A stretch of 64,000 nt of DNA from Thermocatellispora tengchongensis (lineage in GTDB: Bacteria > Actinomycetota > Actinomycetes > Streptosporangiales > Streptosporangiaceae): NCBI RefSeq assembly GCF_014202315.1, contig NZ_JACHGN010000013.1, positions 283,228-347,227 on the forward strand, in the 5' to 3' direction. The position numbers were made by a program, and so were the translations under genes. Numbering within the stretch: position 1 is the first letter of the stretch; each line of letters begins with the position of its first letter. The notes beneath the pieces were generated by a model. It was given only the letters and a program-made list of their open reading frames with translations, was not told the origin of the DNA and ran no database searches. Below, piece by piece: positions 1-7,946 of this stretch.

Positions 1-465
1 CCGGCTCGACGATGTGGGTCAGCTCGGCGCCCATGAACGCCACCAGCAGCACCGGCAACGCGACCATCTGGGCGAGCAGCAGCAGCGGCGTGGCGGCCAG
101 CAGCCGCCGGCTGTCTCCTCCGGCCAGCCGGGAGAAGACGATCACGTAGTCGACGCACGGTGTCAGCAGCACCAGCAGCACGTCGAGGCGCACCGCCTGG
201 TCGGCGGGCAGGAAGGCGAACATCGCCGCGACCACCAGCGGCACCACGGCGAAGTTCACCACCAGCGCGGCCGCCAGGAACCGACCCGCCCGTAGCGAGC
301 GCACCAGTTCGGCCGCGGGCACTTGCAGGAACGTCACATACAGCAGAGCCGCCAGCACGGGGTTGATCGCATGCTCCAGCACCGGCCCCAGCCCCGGGGC
401 GGCCCACCCCGCCACGGCCCGGCGGCGATCGGCCCCACGCAGATGGCGACCTGGTGCCGCTCCAT
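1..465 (-). pseudogene. ACR3-type arsenite efflux permease, 3' end outside the window, frame broken
   Basis: The minus strand encodes the N-terminal part of a polytopic membrane protein of the bile acid:sodium symporter/ACR3 superfamily, which exports arsenite. It opens with MERHQVAI (ATG at 463-465). It continues with the typical segments VLEHAINPVLAALLYVTF, an LTPCVDYVIVFSRLAGGDSR-type stretch near 120-170, and ALPVLLVAFMGAELTHIVEP at the window edge. The first about 16 codons are in a different frame from the rest; near 418-422 a single missing base would join IAAG to AVAGWAAPG. The rest of the gene lies before position 1. It is the last visible gene of the minus-strand metal-resistance operon. 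Family recognition is from motifs. Whether the frame break is real or a sequencing indel cannot be decided here. Confidence 0.7.
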
Positions 466-619
466 CCCCGCCACCAGCCCCGCTGCCGGGCCGGGCACCT
501 GCTGTGCCTGTTGCGTCACCGCTCGTCTCCCGCTCGTGCCGTCCCATCGCCCGAGGTGACGGTACCGGCGCGGCCTGACCGGCGCAGGGCCGGGGGCGCG
601 GAGCGTGCCGAGGTTGAGG

Positions 620-889
620 TCAGCACCCGCAGCTGCTCCCACCACAGCCGCAGCCGGCTCCCATGACCACCCTGGCCGTGCGTGAGGTGCGGCGGCGGTG
701 CAGCCACCACATGCCCGCCGCAGCGGCGATCAGCAGCCCGGCCACGGCCAGCAACGTCTGTTCGGCCAGCGCGGCACCGGCACCGGTGAGCAGCCCGGCG
801 CCGATCAGCACCGGCAGGCCGCAGCAGGCCGCGCACGCCAGCACGGCCAGAGCGGCGGTGACCTTACTAGCGCAGCGGCGGCCCGCCAC
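620..889 (-). CDS. small Cys-rich membrane protein of a metal-resistance operon
   Basis: This is an 89-residue protein with two hydrophobic helices. A paired cysteine sits at the first helix (ACAACCGLPVLIGAG), a second helix ends in WWLHRRR, and the tail is cysteine-rich (GCGCGGSSCGC). The layout recalls small MerT/MerF-like mercury or metal transport proteins, but I cannot assign a family with certainty. The GTG at 889 has no good ribosome site. A better start is GTG at 987-989, five bases after the merR stop and preceded by AAGGAG. That start reads STDHDDRASTAG but is in another frame, so one base appears lost near 850-890. Its position between merR and the ACR3-type exporter supports a role in metal uptake or efflux. 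Confidence 0.55.
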   Translation of the reverse strand: MAGRRCASKVTAALAVLACAACCGLPVLIGAGLLTGAGAALAEQTLLAVAGLLIAAAAGMWWLHRRRTSRTARVVMGAGCGCGGSSCGC

Positions 890-994
890 CCTCGTTGGTG
901 CCGCGCTCGCCCGGCCCGCTGCCGCGTCCGGCGAGAGGGACGGTGACGGGCCCGGCGGTGGACGCGCGGTCGTCGTGATCGGTGCTCACAGTGG

Positions 995-1480
995 TCAGCT
1001 CTCCTTGGGGGCGTTGGGGGCGTTGGGGGCACGGTGGCCTTCGGCCAGGTCGGCGAACGGCAGCGGACAGTCGGGGCAGGTGCAGTGGGTCAGGCTGTCG
1101 CAGCCCGCGCTGACCACCTGGACGAGCGCCGCCCGGATGGTGGTCAAGTCGGCGATCTTCGCCTCCACCTCGGCGATCTTGGCCTGGGCGCGCTCGCGCA
1201 GGTCCGGGGTGGGGTGCCCGCGCCTGCCGGTGTCCAGGAGCTCGGCCACCTCCTCCAGAGTGAAGCCGAGCCGCTGCGCCGCCTTGATCACCGTCAGCAG
1301 GGTGACGGTCTCAGGCGGGTAGGCACGATGCCCGCCGGGGCTGCGCGCCGGTTCGGCGATCAGCCCCCGGCGCTCGTAGTAACGCAAGGTCTGCAGGTTG
1401 ACCCCGGCCTGCTCGGCCACCTGCCCGCTGCGCAGATACGACTCGCCCGGACCACCTTGCAGCACGATGTCCTGCCTCAC
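995..1480 (-). CDS. MerR-family metal-responsive regulator
   Basis: This is a 161-residue regulator. The N-terminal winged HTH is clear (YLRSGQVAEQAGVNLQTLRYYERRGL, then a PGGHRAYPPE wing). A coiled dimerisation helix with ERAQAKIAEVEAKIADL follows. The C-terminal metal-site loop is CDSLTHCTCPDCPLPF, with four cysteines as in Hg/Zn-type MerR proteins. I place the start at GTG 1478-1480 because it overlaps the rhodanese stop (GTGA), implying translational coupling. A longer upstream reading would run through the rhodanese gene. The tail PNAPNAPK is coded by 9-bp repeats. It probably controls the operon from the elongated promoter upstream of 2275. The ligand (Hg, As or another metal) is not determined by what I can see. 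Confidence 0.85.
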   Translation of the reverse strand: MRQDIVLQGGPGESYLRSGQVAEQAGVNLQTLRYYERRGLIAEPARSPGGHRAYPPETVTLLTVIKAAQRLGFTLEEVAELLDTGRRGHPTPDLRERAQAKIAEVEAKIADLTTIRAALVQVVSAGCDSLTHCTCPDCPLPFADLAEGHRAPNAPNAPKES

Positions 1481-1872
1481 GACGGCCGCCCCGCCACGGC
1501 GGCCGCGTCGCTGATCGTGCTCACGGTCGTGGGCGTGCTCGCGCGGCTGCCCTCGAACGCCAGCCCGGCCTGCGCCCAATCCTTCTTGCCGCCCGTGTAG
1601 ACGCGCACGTCGGCGTACCCGAGCCGGACGAACGCCGCAGCGGCTATCTTCGAGCGGTTGCAGTACGGGCCCGAGCAGTAGACCACCACCGGGGCGGCCC
1701 GATCGGGCGCCACCAGCCCGGCCAGCTCGGCCGACACCTGATCCGGCACGTTGCGCGCGCCAGGCAGGTGCTCGGCGGCGAAGGCGTCGGCCGGTAGCGC
1801 CTCCACCAGTTGCACGTCCCCGCTGTCCAGCAGCGCGAGCAGGTCCTCGCACGTGATGCGCTCCATCACCAA
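1477..1872 (-). CDS. single-domain rhodanese-like protein
   Basis: This is a 131-residue single rhodanese domain, about the usual size. The cysteine loop is VVVYCSGPYCNRS, with the catalytic Cys as the first residue of the loop and a second Cys four residues later. The conserved LGYADVRVYTGGKKDW segment follows. Such proteins move sulfane sulfur or reduce oxyanions, and they are often found in arsenic or mercury operons. The start ATG at 1872 is preceded by GGAGGTTGGTG on the minus strand. The stop overlaps the merR GTG. The C-terminal about 25 residues (Ser/Thr/Ala-rich) are outside the fold. Confidence 0.8.
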   Translation of the reverse strand: MVMERITCEDLLALLDSGDVQLVEALPADAFAAEHLPGARNVPDQVSAELAGLVAPDRAAPVVVYCSGPYCNRSKIAAAAFVRLGYADVRVYTGGKKDWAQAGLAFEGSRASTPTTVSTISDAAAVAGRPS

Positions 1873-1927
1873 CCTCCTGTCCCGGCCGCGTTCTGTGGCC
1901 GGCTCACCAGCGCCTGACCCGAGCGCC

Positions 1928-2275
1928 TCACGCCGGTGCCGCCGCGCCGGCGCGCTCGGCCAGTGCGTCCAGCACCTCGACGTGCTCGGCCGGGACCGTT
2001 ACCTCCAGCGCCAGACCGCCGTCGGCGATGGTCAGGGTGAAGGTGAAGAAGGAGCAGCAGCCGTTCTCCCGCGCGGCCAACTCGGCGGCCCGGGCGGCGT
2101 GCTCCGGGCCGAAGACGAGCTCCAGCCGCAGCCGCGTCGGCGCGAGCCGCACGACCGTTTGCACCGCGTCGGCGAACAAGGCGTCGAACTCGGCCACCCG
2201 CAGCGGCTGCTCGGCGGTGGGCAGAGTGCACGCGGAGGGAGCCCACCCCAGGTCAAGGGCGACGTTCTGTGTCAT
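1928..2275 (-). CDS. conserved Cys-Cys protein, first gene of the metal operon
   Basis: This is a 115-residue soluble protein with the central motif ENGCCSFFTFTL and an alpha/beta ferredoxin-like pattern (LRLELVFGPEH, LALEVTVPAEH). I do not recognise a named family. The adjacent cysteines and the position directly behind a MerR-type promoter suggest metal binding. The ATG at 2273-2275 lies only about 7 bases from the inferred -10 element. No ribosome site fits in front of it, so the mRNA is probably leaderless. It is the first of five genes running 2275 to 1 on the minus strand. Confidence 0.7.
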   Translation of the reverse strand: MTQNVALDLGWAPSACTLPTAEQPLRVAEFDALFADAVQTVVRLAPTRLRLELVFGPEHAARAAELAARENGCCSFFTFTLTIADGGLALEVTVPAEHVEVLDALAERAGAAAPA

Positions 2276-2281
2276 ACCTCG

Positions 2282-2313
2282 ACGGTAAACCTGTACCTAG
2301 GTACCGGATGCAA
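2282..2313 (-). promoter_or_regulatory. MerR-type elongated promoter with operator palindrome
   Basis: On the minus strand a -35-like TTGCAT (2308-2313) and a -10-like TACCGT (2282-2287) are separated by about 20 bases. The spacer holds the perfect 12-bp palindrome GTACCTAGGTAC (2293-2304). A long 19-20 bp spacer with a central dyad is the hallmark of promoters that MerR-family proteins twist into activity. The downstream operon contains the matching merR gene. The transcription start would fall at or next to the ATG at 2275. Confidence 0.7.
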
Positions 2314-2367
2314 GTCCTGCGGCCGGCCGGTTCTCCCACCGCAAGAACCCGACCGCCGGGGGATTCG

Positions 2368-2588
2368 CTCAGGCCGCGGTGAGGTCGAGCCGGGTGTCCA
2401 TGTCCAGCCGGAACCGGCCGTAGGGGTTCAGGTGAGCCCAGAACAGCGGGCTGAGCGCACGCCGGTCCTCCTCCGTCAGCTTGCCGGCCCACTGCGGATC
2501 TCGCAGAACGGCCTGAAGGAGCTGGGCCAGCACCCTCCACCAGCGTCCACGCGCTGATCAGCTCATCCTGTTCCCAGTCGGTACGCAC
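2368..2588 (-). pseudogene. Tn3-family transposase remnant (internal deletion)
   Basis: The 5' end reads MRTDWEQDELISAWTLVEG, which matches the N-terminal start of DUF4158-type Tn3 transposases. After a break of frame the sequence continues as LTEEDRRALSPLFWAHLNPY and GRFRLDMDTRLDL, which is the normal C-terminus of such enzymes. About 900 residues between them are missing. This is therefore a deletion scar and not a gene. A GGGGTTACCGGAAGG stretch at 2649 could be an old terminal repeat, but its orientation points away from this fragment. Confidence 0.6.
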
Positions 2589-2764
2589 CTCGGAGCTCCT
2601 CCCCAGACCGGCGCTATCAGCGGCCCGATCACCATGGAGGAGCTCGAAGGGGTTACCGGAAGGTATGCACTACCTGAGATAACTACGTGACTGGAACCGA
2701 TAACTAACTCTTCGCATATCCCTCATTGACCCTCAGGACTGGCCGGGGTGGCGGCTCGCCGTAG

Positions 2765-3025
2765 CTATAGGAGGTCCAGGCCGTCGTGCCCGAGACCATC
2801 GGCGATCCAGGTGGCGAAGCGCTGCGGATGCCGGGAGATCTTGGCGGTGACCTCCAGCGAGCGGACCCCGCGCACGGCCAGATCGAGGTGGCGCTCGATC
2901 CAGGCGGGCAGGCTGTCGTCGGCCGAATCGAGCCGGTCGGGGAGCCCGACCACCTTTCGTGAAGTGATTTCGGCGCGATCCGGTCCGGCGTGCGGGGACG
3001 CCGAGCTGGGGGTGGGGGACGGCAT
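2765..3025 (-). pseudogene. possible N-terminal stub of a tyrosine recombinase
   Basis: This is an 86-codon reading frame. Its second half, PAWIERHLDLAVRG followed by SRHPQRFATWIADGLGHD, resembles the SAM-like N-terminal DNA-binding domain of phage-type integrases. It ends at a stop straight after GLDLL, where integrases normally continue into the catalytic domain. No catalytic R-HxxR-Y residues are present. It sits between a Tn3 scar and a TetR gene. It may equally be an unrelated small open frame, so the call is tentative. Confidence 0.35.
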
Positions 3026-3114
3026 GGGCCAGGTTACTTAACGGAAGGGTGGTTTCCTGAAGAGAACTGGCGGCCCTGGGAAGAGGTGGCGGGCGTTGGC
3101 CATCCGAAGTTTGG

Positions 3115-3684
3115 TCATAGGGGGCGGCGCAGCCCGTCCAGTACGAGGGTGATGACGTCGTCGGCCTCGGCCCGCCAGTTGGGACGGTCATGGGCCGCGC
3201 CGATGCCGTGCAGCGCCATCATCACGGCACCGGCACCCACGTCGTCGCGAACGGCGCCGTCCCGCACGGCGGCGGCCACCAGGTCGGTGACAGCTTGCTC
3301 CAGTGCCCGGCTGCCCTTGGCGAGGGTACCCGAGCGATCGGCCATGAGCGTGGCCAGCGTCCGGGCCAGGCCCTCGTGGGCGGCTATGTGGTCGACCATG
3401 CCGCGCAGGAAGGTCGCCAACGCCTCTGCCGCGGGCAGTGTGGCCTGTAGCCGGCGGGCGCGGTCGCACAGCGCGGCGACTTCCCCGTGGTAGACCGCCT
3501 CGGCCAGTGCTTCCCGGGTGGGGAAGTGGCGGTACAGCGTGCCGGTGCCCACCCCGGCCAGGCGAGCGAAGTCATCGAAGCGCAGGTCGAAGAAGTCGCC
3601 GGCGTCCAAGATCTCCCTGGCCTTGGCGAGCAGGGCCTCGCGGTTGCGCCGGGCGTCGGCCCGCAGCGGCTTGTCGGCGGTCAT
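3115..3684 (-). CDS. TetR-family repressor, divergent from a reductase gene
   Basis: This is a 189-residue regulator starting at ATG 3682-3684 (MTADKPLRADARRN). The TetR HTH follows (FDDFARLAGVGTGTLYRHFPTREAL), with a helical ligand/dimer domain of normal length. A longer open frame upstream runs across the operator region and is rejected. The divergent neighbour at 3776 is a ketopantoate-reductase-like enzyme. Two copies of a 15-bp palindrome between the two starts are the expected binding sites. TetR proteins in this layout usually repress both themselves and the divergent gene until a ligand binds. Confidence 0.88.
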   Translation of the reverse strand: MTADKPLRADARRNREALLAKAREILDAGDFFDLRFDDFARLAGVGTGTLYRHFPTREALAEAVYHGEVAALCDRARRLQATLPAAEALATFLRGMVDHIAAHEGLARTLATLMADRSGTLAKGSRALEQAVTDLVAAAVRDGAVRDDVGAGAVMMALHGIGAAHDRPNWRAEADDVITLVLDGLRRPL

Positions 3685-3705
3685 GCGCTCCCTCGCGTTG
3701 ACAAC

Positions 3706-3748
3706 TGGAGATGACCTCCATATTTTCGGAAAGTGGAGATGACCTCCA
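3706..3748. promoter_or_regulatory. tandem TetR operators
   Basis: Two identical copies of TGGAGATGACCTCCA lie at 3706-3720 and 3734-3748. Each copy is a near-perfect palindrome (12 of 15 positions), and their starts are 28 bp apart. They fill the 91-bp gap between the divergent starts at 3684 and 3776. This is the expected position for auto-repression and control of the reductase gene. Confidence 0.75.
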
Positions 3749-3775
3749 AATCGATCGTACCCCACGAGGTGCAGC

Positions 3776-4741
3776 GTGAAGATCCTGATGTTCGGCCGAG
3801 GCGTGATCGCCACCGTCTACGGCTGGGCCCTGCAACGGGCCGGGCATGACGTCGAGTTCTACGTCCGGCCGGGCCGCGCCGCCACGTACGGAGACGCGGT
3901 GGATCTCAACCTGCTCGATACGCGGCGCCGGGTGTGGGGGCAGCGCGTCGTCGAGAAGTGGCCGGTGCGCTACCGCGAGGCGCTGGAGCCGGACCACGAC
4001 TTCGACCTGATCGTGCTCAGCGTGCCGCACCACCGCCTTCCGGAGGCGACGGCCTTCCTGTCCCCGCGTGTCGGCCAGGCCACAGTGCTGGTCTTCGGCA
4101 ACATCTGGACCGAGCCGCTGGCCGCGATCGGCGCACTCCCGCCCGACCAGATCGCCTGGGGCTTTCCCCAGGCCGGTGGCGGTTTCGGCGCGGACGGCGT
4201 GCTCCGGGGGGCGCTGCTGCCGTCGGTCATCTTCGGCACCCTCGGCCAGCCCCCGACCGACCGGGAGCGGGCCGTGCGCCAGGCGTTTCGCGACGCCGGG
4301 CTCCGGATTAAGGAGCAGCCTGACATCCGCGGCTGGCTGTGGGTCCATTTCGTGTCGGATGCCGGCCTGTCCTCGCAGGGCCTGCGGCTGGGTTCCCTGT
4401 CCAAGCTGGCCGGGGCAACGGGCGACCTGCGCGAGGCGCTGCTGGCCGGCCGCGAACTGCTGCCGCTCCTCACGGCGCGCGGCCTTGACCTGCGACGCCA
4501 CCGGGGCGGTGTGCTGCTGTTCCGGGCGCCCACCTGGCTGACGGCCCCCGCGCTCGCCTGGCTGACTGCTCATGTCGCGCTTGCGCGCGTGAGTCTTTCG
4601 GCGCACTCCGACCCCGACGCCGAGGAGCCGCGTGAGATCTGCCGAGACACCCTGGCCGAAGCACGACGGCTGGGCATCTCGGTACCGCGACTGGAAGCGG
4701 CGGAACCGAACTTCGCCCGTGAGGGGACGGGTCGAGTCTGA
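3776..4741 (+). CDS. ketopantoate reductase (PanE/ApbA)-like oxidoreductase
   Basis: This is a 321-residue NAD(P)-dependent enzyme. The N-terminal Rossmann motif is MKILMFGRGVIATVYG, followed by VEFYVRPGRA and the FDLIVLSVPHHRL strand. The C-terminal helical domain has the usual length. PanE-type enzymes reduce 2-dehydropantoate, but many TetR-linked paralogues act on other 2-keto acids, and this sequence is divergent. The glycine motif is G-R-G-x-I-A, weaker than the canonical GxGxxG. The start is GTG 3776. The gene is single and controlled from the tandem operator upstream. Confidence 0.75.
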   Translation: MKILMFGRGVIATVYGWALQRAGHDVEFYVRPGRAATYGDAVDLNLLDTRRRVWGQRVVEKWPVRYREALEPDHDFDLIVLSVPHHRLPEATAFLSPRVGQATVLVFGNIWTEPLAAIGALPPDQIAWGFPQAGGGFGADGVLRGALLPSVIFGTLGQPPTDRERAVRQAFRDAGLRIKEQPDIRGWLWVHFVSDAGLSSQGLRLGSLSKLAGATGDLREALLAGRELLPLLTARGLDLRRHRGGVLLFRAPTWLTAPALAWLTAHVALARVSLSAHSDPDAEEPREICRDTLAEARRLGISVPRLEAAEPNFAREGTGRV

Positions 4742-4900
4742 ATCCATCGATGTTGTCGGTCCCGGTGGTCCATCGCGGTTGCTTGGTCCGCCGCATCCCA
4801 GAGCCGAAGCCGGTCGCACCGGTCGACCGACTGCCGTTCACACACGGCCTTTCGCTGTCCAGCCTCTATCGCCTGTCCGTGACGTCGTGGAAGGAAAATC

Positions 4901-5332
4901 ATGACTACCGCCGAGAAGCACGAGTTCCCCATGGCCCGTACGTGCCCGTTCGCGCCGCCGCCGGCGTACGAAGAGATCCGCGAGGAAGAGCCGGTCTCGC
5001 GGGACCTCGTGCGCCAGGCCCTGCGCATGCGTCCCGACCGCCTGGTGGTGGGCGAGGTAGGGGAGCGGAGGTGGTAGACCTCCTGGCGGCGCTCAACACC
5101 GGCCACGAAGGCGGCTGCGGCACCTGCACGCCAACACCGCGGCCGACGTCCCAGCCCGCTTGGAGGCTCTGGGCTGTGCCGCCGGCCTGAGCGGGCAGGC
5201 CGTGCACAGCCAGCTGGCCGCGGCGCTTGACGTGGTGATCCATCTGACCCGCGGCCGTCAGGACGGCAGGCGCCGCCCCCTTGCCGCCGGTGGTGGGCCC
5301 ACCACAACCGCCGACTCCGCCGCACCTGCGTG
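4901..5332 (+). pseudogene. chimera of a cytochrome P450 N-terminus and a TadA/CpaF ATPase fragment
   Basis: ATG 4901 follows AAGGAAAA and reads TTAEKHEFPMARTCPFAPPP then AYEEIREEEPVSR, a textbook start of an actinobacterial cytochrome P450. Directly after it, in the same frame, comes DLVRQALRMRPDRLVVGEV. This is the Walker-B/arginine region of TadA/CpaF secretion ATPases. The frame then stops at 5075-5077. Two single-base shifts restore the ATPase homology: AEVVDLLAALNTGHEGG, HANTAADVPARLEALG and QLAAALDVVIHLTRGR, up to about 5250. Neither parent protein can be functional here. The fused 58-residue reading frame 4901-5077 is intact and could be translated. Confidence 0.65.
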
Positions 5333-5602
5333 AACATCGTCAGCTCTAGAGCACACCCATCGCGGCCGTGCGGCACGCTGGGCGGGGCCGTGTGATCGCC
5401 CTGGTCAGCGGCATGACCATCCCTTTCTCTCGTACTTGGTCTGCCCCCGTAGAACGCGATCCCGTCGACGACGGCGGCGTGCGGCTGTTCGCCGACACCT
5501 CCTGCAGCATGGCGTTCTGCGCGGGCGCCATGTCGGTGAACCAGCCGCCGGCCGCCGCTGACGACCGTGACCCGCCGTCTTGCGGCGAGCCGGCGGCCGA
5601 GC
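5333..5602. other. no recognisable gene
   Basis: This is the stretch between the TadA fragment and the end of the NB-ARC regulator gene. The minus strand carries a short open frame with WFTDMAPAQNAMLQEV that looks like a piece of a real protein, but I cannot name a family. No promoter or repeat was evident. Confidence 0.4.
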
Positions 5603-7813
5603 TCAGTCCCGCCCGGAGACGGTGTCGGCACGTCGGACAAGCTCCCGGAACCGCTCGCCGAGCTCATCGGTGTCCAACGCGGCTGCGGAATCCGCCACGC
5701 CCTCCCACCACTGCGCCGACGCTACGTCACCGAGGTCGGCCGCCACGGCCGCGGCCACGCCCGCCAGGTGTGCCTTCGGCCGGTGACCGTCCCGCTGGGG
5801 GGCCAGCTCGCCGGCGACGGCGAGCATCACGGCCGCGTCGTCCAGGCGTCCTTCGCCGCGGGCGGCCTGCGCGCACTCCGCAAGGACCGCGGCCACCGAG
5901 AACCCGCTGCCCAGCTCCTGCGCCGTGGCCGCGGCCGCCCGCCAGTGTCGCGCCGCCGCGGACCGGTCCCCGCGCAGCAGCGCACCGTCACCACGGCCGA
6001 TGGGCACGTGCACGGCCGCCCACACGTCGCGTTCAACGTCGAGGCGCGTCTTCATGGCGGCCTCTGCCCTGGCCAGCAGAGCCTCCGAACCATCGAAGTC
6101 CTCCAAACGCAGCGCCGCCGCCGACGCGAAGATCGCCGCCTCCGCGGCAAGCGAGGCGTCGTCGATCCGCTCGGCCAGCCGCATCGCCCGCTCCGCGGTG
6201 ACGAACAGGTCCGCGGCGACGCGGTTGAACCCGGCGCGCGCCACCAACCAGCGGGCCCTGGCCCGCTCGCTCAGGGCGTCCTCGTGCAGGCGGTCGGTCC
6301 AGGTGAGGCCTTCGTGGCTGTGCCCGGTCATCCACAGCGGCAGCCACACCGACCACAGCAGCTCGGCGGCGTCGTCGTGCCGGTAGTCGTCGACGAGCTG
6401 GTCGAAGCCGAGCCGCAGCACGTGGCGATCGACCTCGACCTGCTCGACCGCCGTCATGTCGCCGTGGCCCCGGATCCGCGCACCCTGTTCGCGCGCCGTC
6501 CGCAGGGCCCATCGAGCCACACCCCGACGGACCTGTTCCCGGTCGGTCGGTTCGAGTGTTTTCAGCGCGTACCGGCGGATCGGCTCCAGCAGCCGGAACC
6601 GCCCGACCAGCCCCGCGTCGTCGCTGCGGGTGACCAGTGAGTGCTCGATCAGCTCGGCGAGCGCACCCGCCGCACCCGCCGCACCCGTCGCGTCCGGCGC
6701 AGCGATCGCGTCGACGGTGTCGAGGGAGAAGCTGCCCGGGACCATGGCGAGCCGGGGGAGCAGTCGCCGGGCCGCAGGGCCGAGCATCCGGCAGCTCCAC
6801 TCGACGGTGGCCGCCATGGTGCGTTGCCGCGCCGGCAGGTCCCGCGGGCCGGCCACGGGCAGATCCGGCAGCTGATCGACCCACTTGAGCAGTGCCCGTG
6901 GCCCGAGTCGGGCGGCCGTGGCGGCCAGGAGCTCGATGGCCAGTGGCAGCCCGTCGGCCCGTCGACACAGCTGCGCGACGGCACCGTCGTCCTCGCTCCC
7001 GGTGGGCGGTGGCACGCCGGCGGCGGCCAGCCGTTCGTCGAAGAGCCGCACGGCCGCCGCCGGGCCGAGCGGGGCGATGCGCACTTCACGTTCCCGGCGC
7101 ACCCGCAGTGGGACGCGGCTGGTGGCCAGGATCACCGCGTCGGGGGATGCCGCCAGCAGCTCGACCAGTTGCGGGCCGCAGGCCGTCACGCGCTCCAGGT
7201 TGTCGAGCACGAGCAGGACCGACGCCCCGGCGAGGTGCGCGGCGAGGCCGGTCACCGTGTCGGCGTGGGATCCCGCGGCGCGGGCCACGACGGCGACGAC
7301 GTCGTCGGGATCGGTGACATTGGTCAGGTCGGCGAAGTACACGCCGCCCGGGTGATCGGCGGCCACCATATCGGCAGCCACCAGCGCGACGGTGGTCTTG
7401 CCCACCCCGCCCGGGCCGGTGAGCGTCACCAGCCGGCCCCGCGTGGTGCGCAGGGCGGCGACGATCTCGGCGACCTCGTCGTCCCGCCCGAACACCGGGA
7501 CGGCAGGAGGTGACGGCCGGTGGGGCGTCAACGTGCGGGGCGGCATTTCGAGGGCCCCGTCCCCGGCCCGGCCCAGGGTGGACAGCAACGCTATGCGGTC
7601 GGCGTCGCGGAGCTGCAGCGCCGAGGCCAGCGACCGCACGGTGTGCGGCTGCGGCTGGGTCCGCCGCCCGCGTTCTAACGCGCTGACCGCGTCGACGGAC
7701 AGTCCGGCGGCGGCGGCCAGCTCCTGCTGGGTCAGCGACCTGGCCTCCCGCAGGTCACGCAGCATGGCCGCGAAGCTGCTCGTCTTCCGCGCCGGTCTCG
7801 ACGAATCGTTCAT
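5603..7813 (-). CDS. XRE-type regulator with NB-ARC ATPase and helical-repeat domain
   Basis: This is a 736-residue protein. An N-terminal HTH_3/XRE domain lies at about residues 20-75 (SLTQQELAAAAGLSVDAVSALERG). An NTPase with Walker A GPGGVGKTT and Walker B VLLVLDNLE follows at about 110-400. The end is a TPR-like alpha-helical region. This matches the signal-transduction NTPase (STAND) regulators common in actinobacteria, which use the NB-ARC as a switch. ATG 7811-7813 is chosen because the HTH starts shortly after it; an upstream extension reads through the divergent promoter. Divergent from the SnoaL-SRPBCC gene at 7947, which it may control. The run of AAGAAG near 6662-6688 comes from a 9-bp tandem repeat. 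Confidence 0.85.
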   Translation of the reverse strand: MNDSSRPARKTSSFAAMLRDLREARSLTQQELAAAAGLSVDAVSALERGRRTQPQPHTVRSLASALQLRDADRIALLSTLGRAGDGALEMPPRTLTPHRPSPPAVPVFGRDDEVAEIVAALRTTRGRLVTLTGPGGVGKTTVALVAADMVAADHPGGVYFADLTNVTDPDDVVAVVARAAGSHADTVTGLAAHLAGASVLLVLDNLERVTACGPQLVELLAASPDAVILATSRVPLRVRREREVRIAPLGPAAAVRLFDERLAAAGVPPPTGSEDDGAVAQLCRRADGLPLAIELLAATAARLGPRALLKWVDQLPDLPVAGPRDLPARQRTMAATVEWSCRMLGPAARRLLPRLAMVPGSFSLDTVDAIAAPDATGAAGAAGALAELIEHSLVTRSDDAGLVGRFRLLEPIRRYALKTLEPTDREQVRRGVARWALRTAREQGARIRGHGDMTAVEQVEVDRHVLRLGFDQLVDDYRHDDAAELLWSVWLPLWMTGHSHEGLTWTDRLHEDALSERARARWLVARAGFNRVAADLFVTAERAMRLAERIDDASLAAEAAIFASAAALRLEDFDGSEALLARAEAAMKTRLDVERDVWAAVHVPIGRGDGALLRGDRSAAARHWRAAAATAQELGSGFSVAAVLAECAQAARGEGRLDDAAVMLAVAGELAPQRDGHRPKAHLAGVAAAVAADLGDVASAQWWEGVADSAAALDTDELGERFRELVRRADTVSGRD

Positions 7814-7946
7814 GAGCTGAATTATGCTCGCCAGCGCCAGGGCGGTGTCCGGGCGTTGTCCGGGCGTTGTCCGGTTGCCGGGCAGCACCACCGATCTTCA
7901 TGCTCGAGAGTGTCAGAACGAACCAGACAGCTAGGAGATCGACGGC

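Noticed and set aside
2649..2690. GGGGTTACCGGAAGG stretch as a Tn3 terminal repeat
   Set aside because: Looks like a tip sequence but points away from the nearby Tn3 remnant and no partner repeat was found. GATAACTA occurs twice here but without a clear role.
5346..5531. 61-residue minus-strand frame as a gene
   Set aside because: Coherent start (TDMAPAQNAMLQEV) but no recognised family, no ribosome site and low-complexity remainder.
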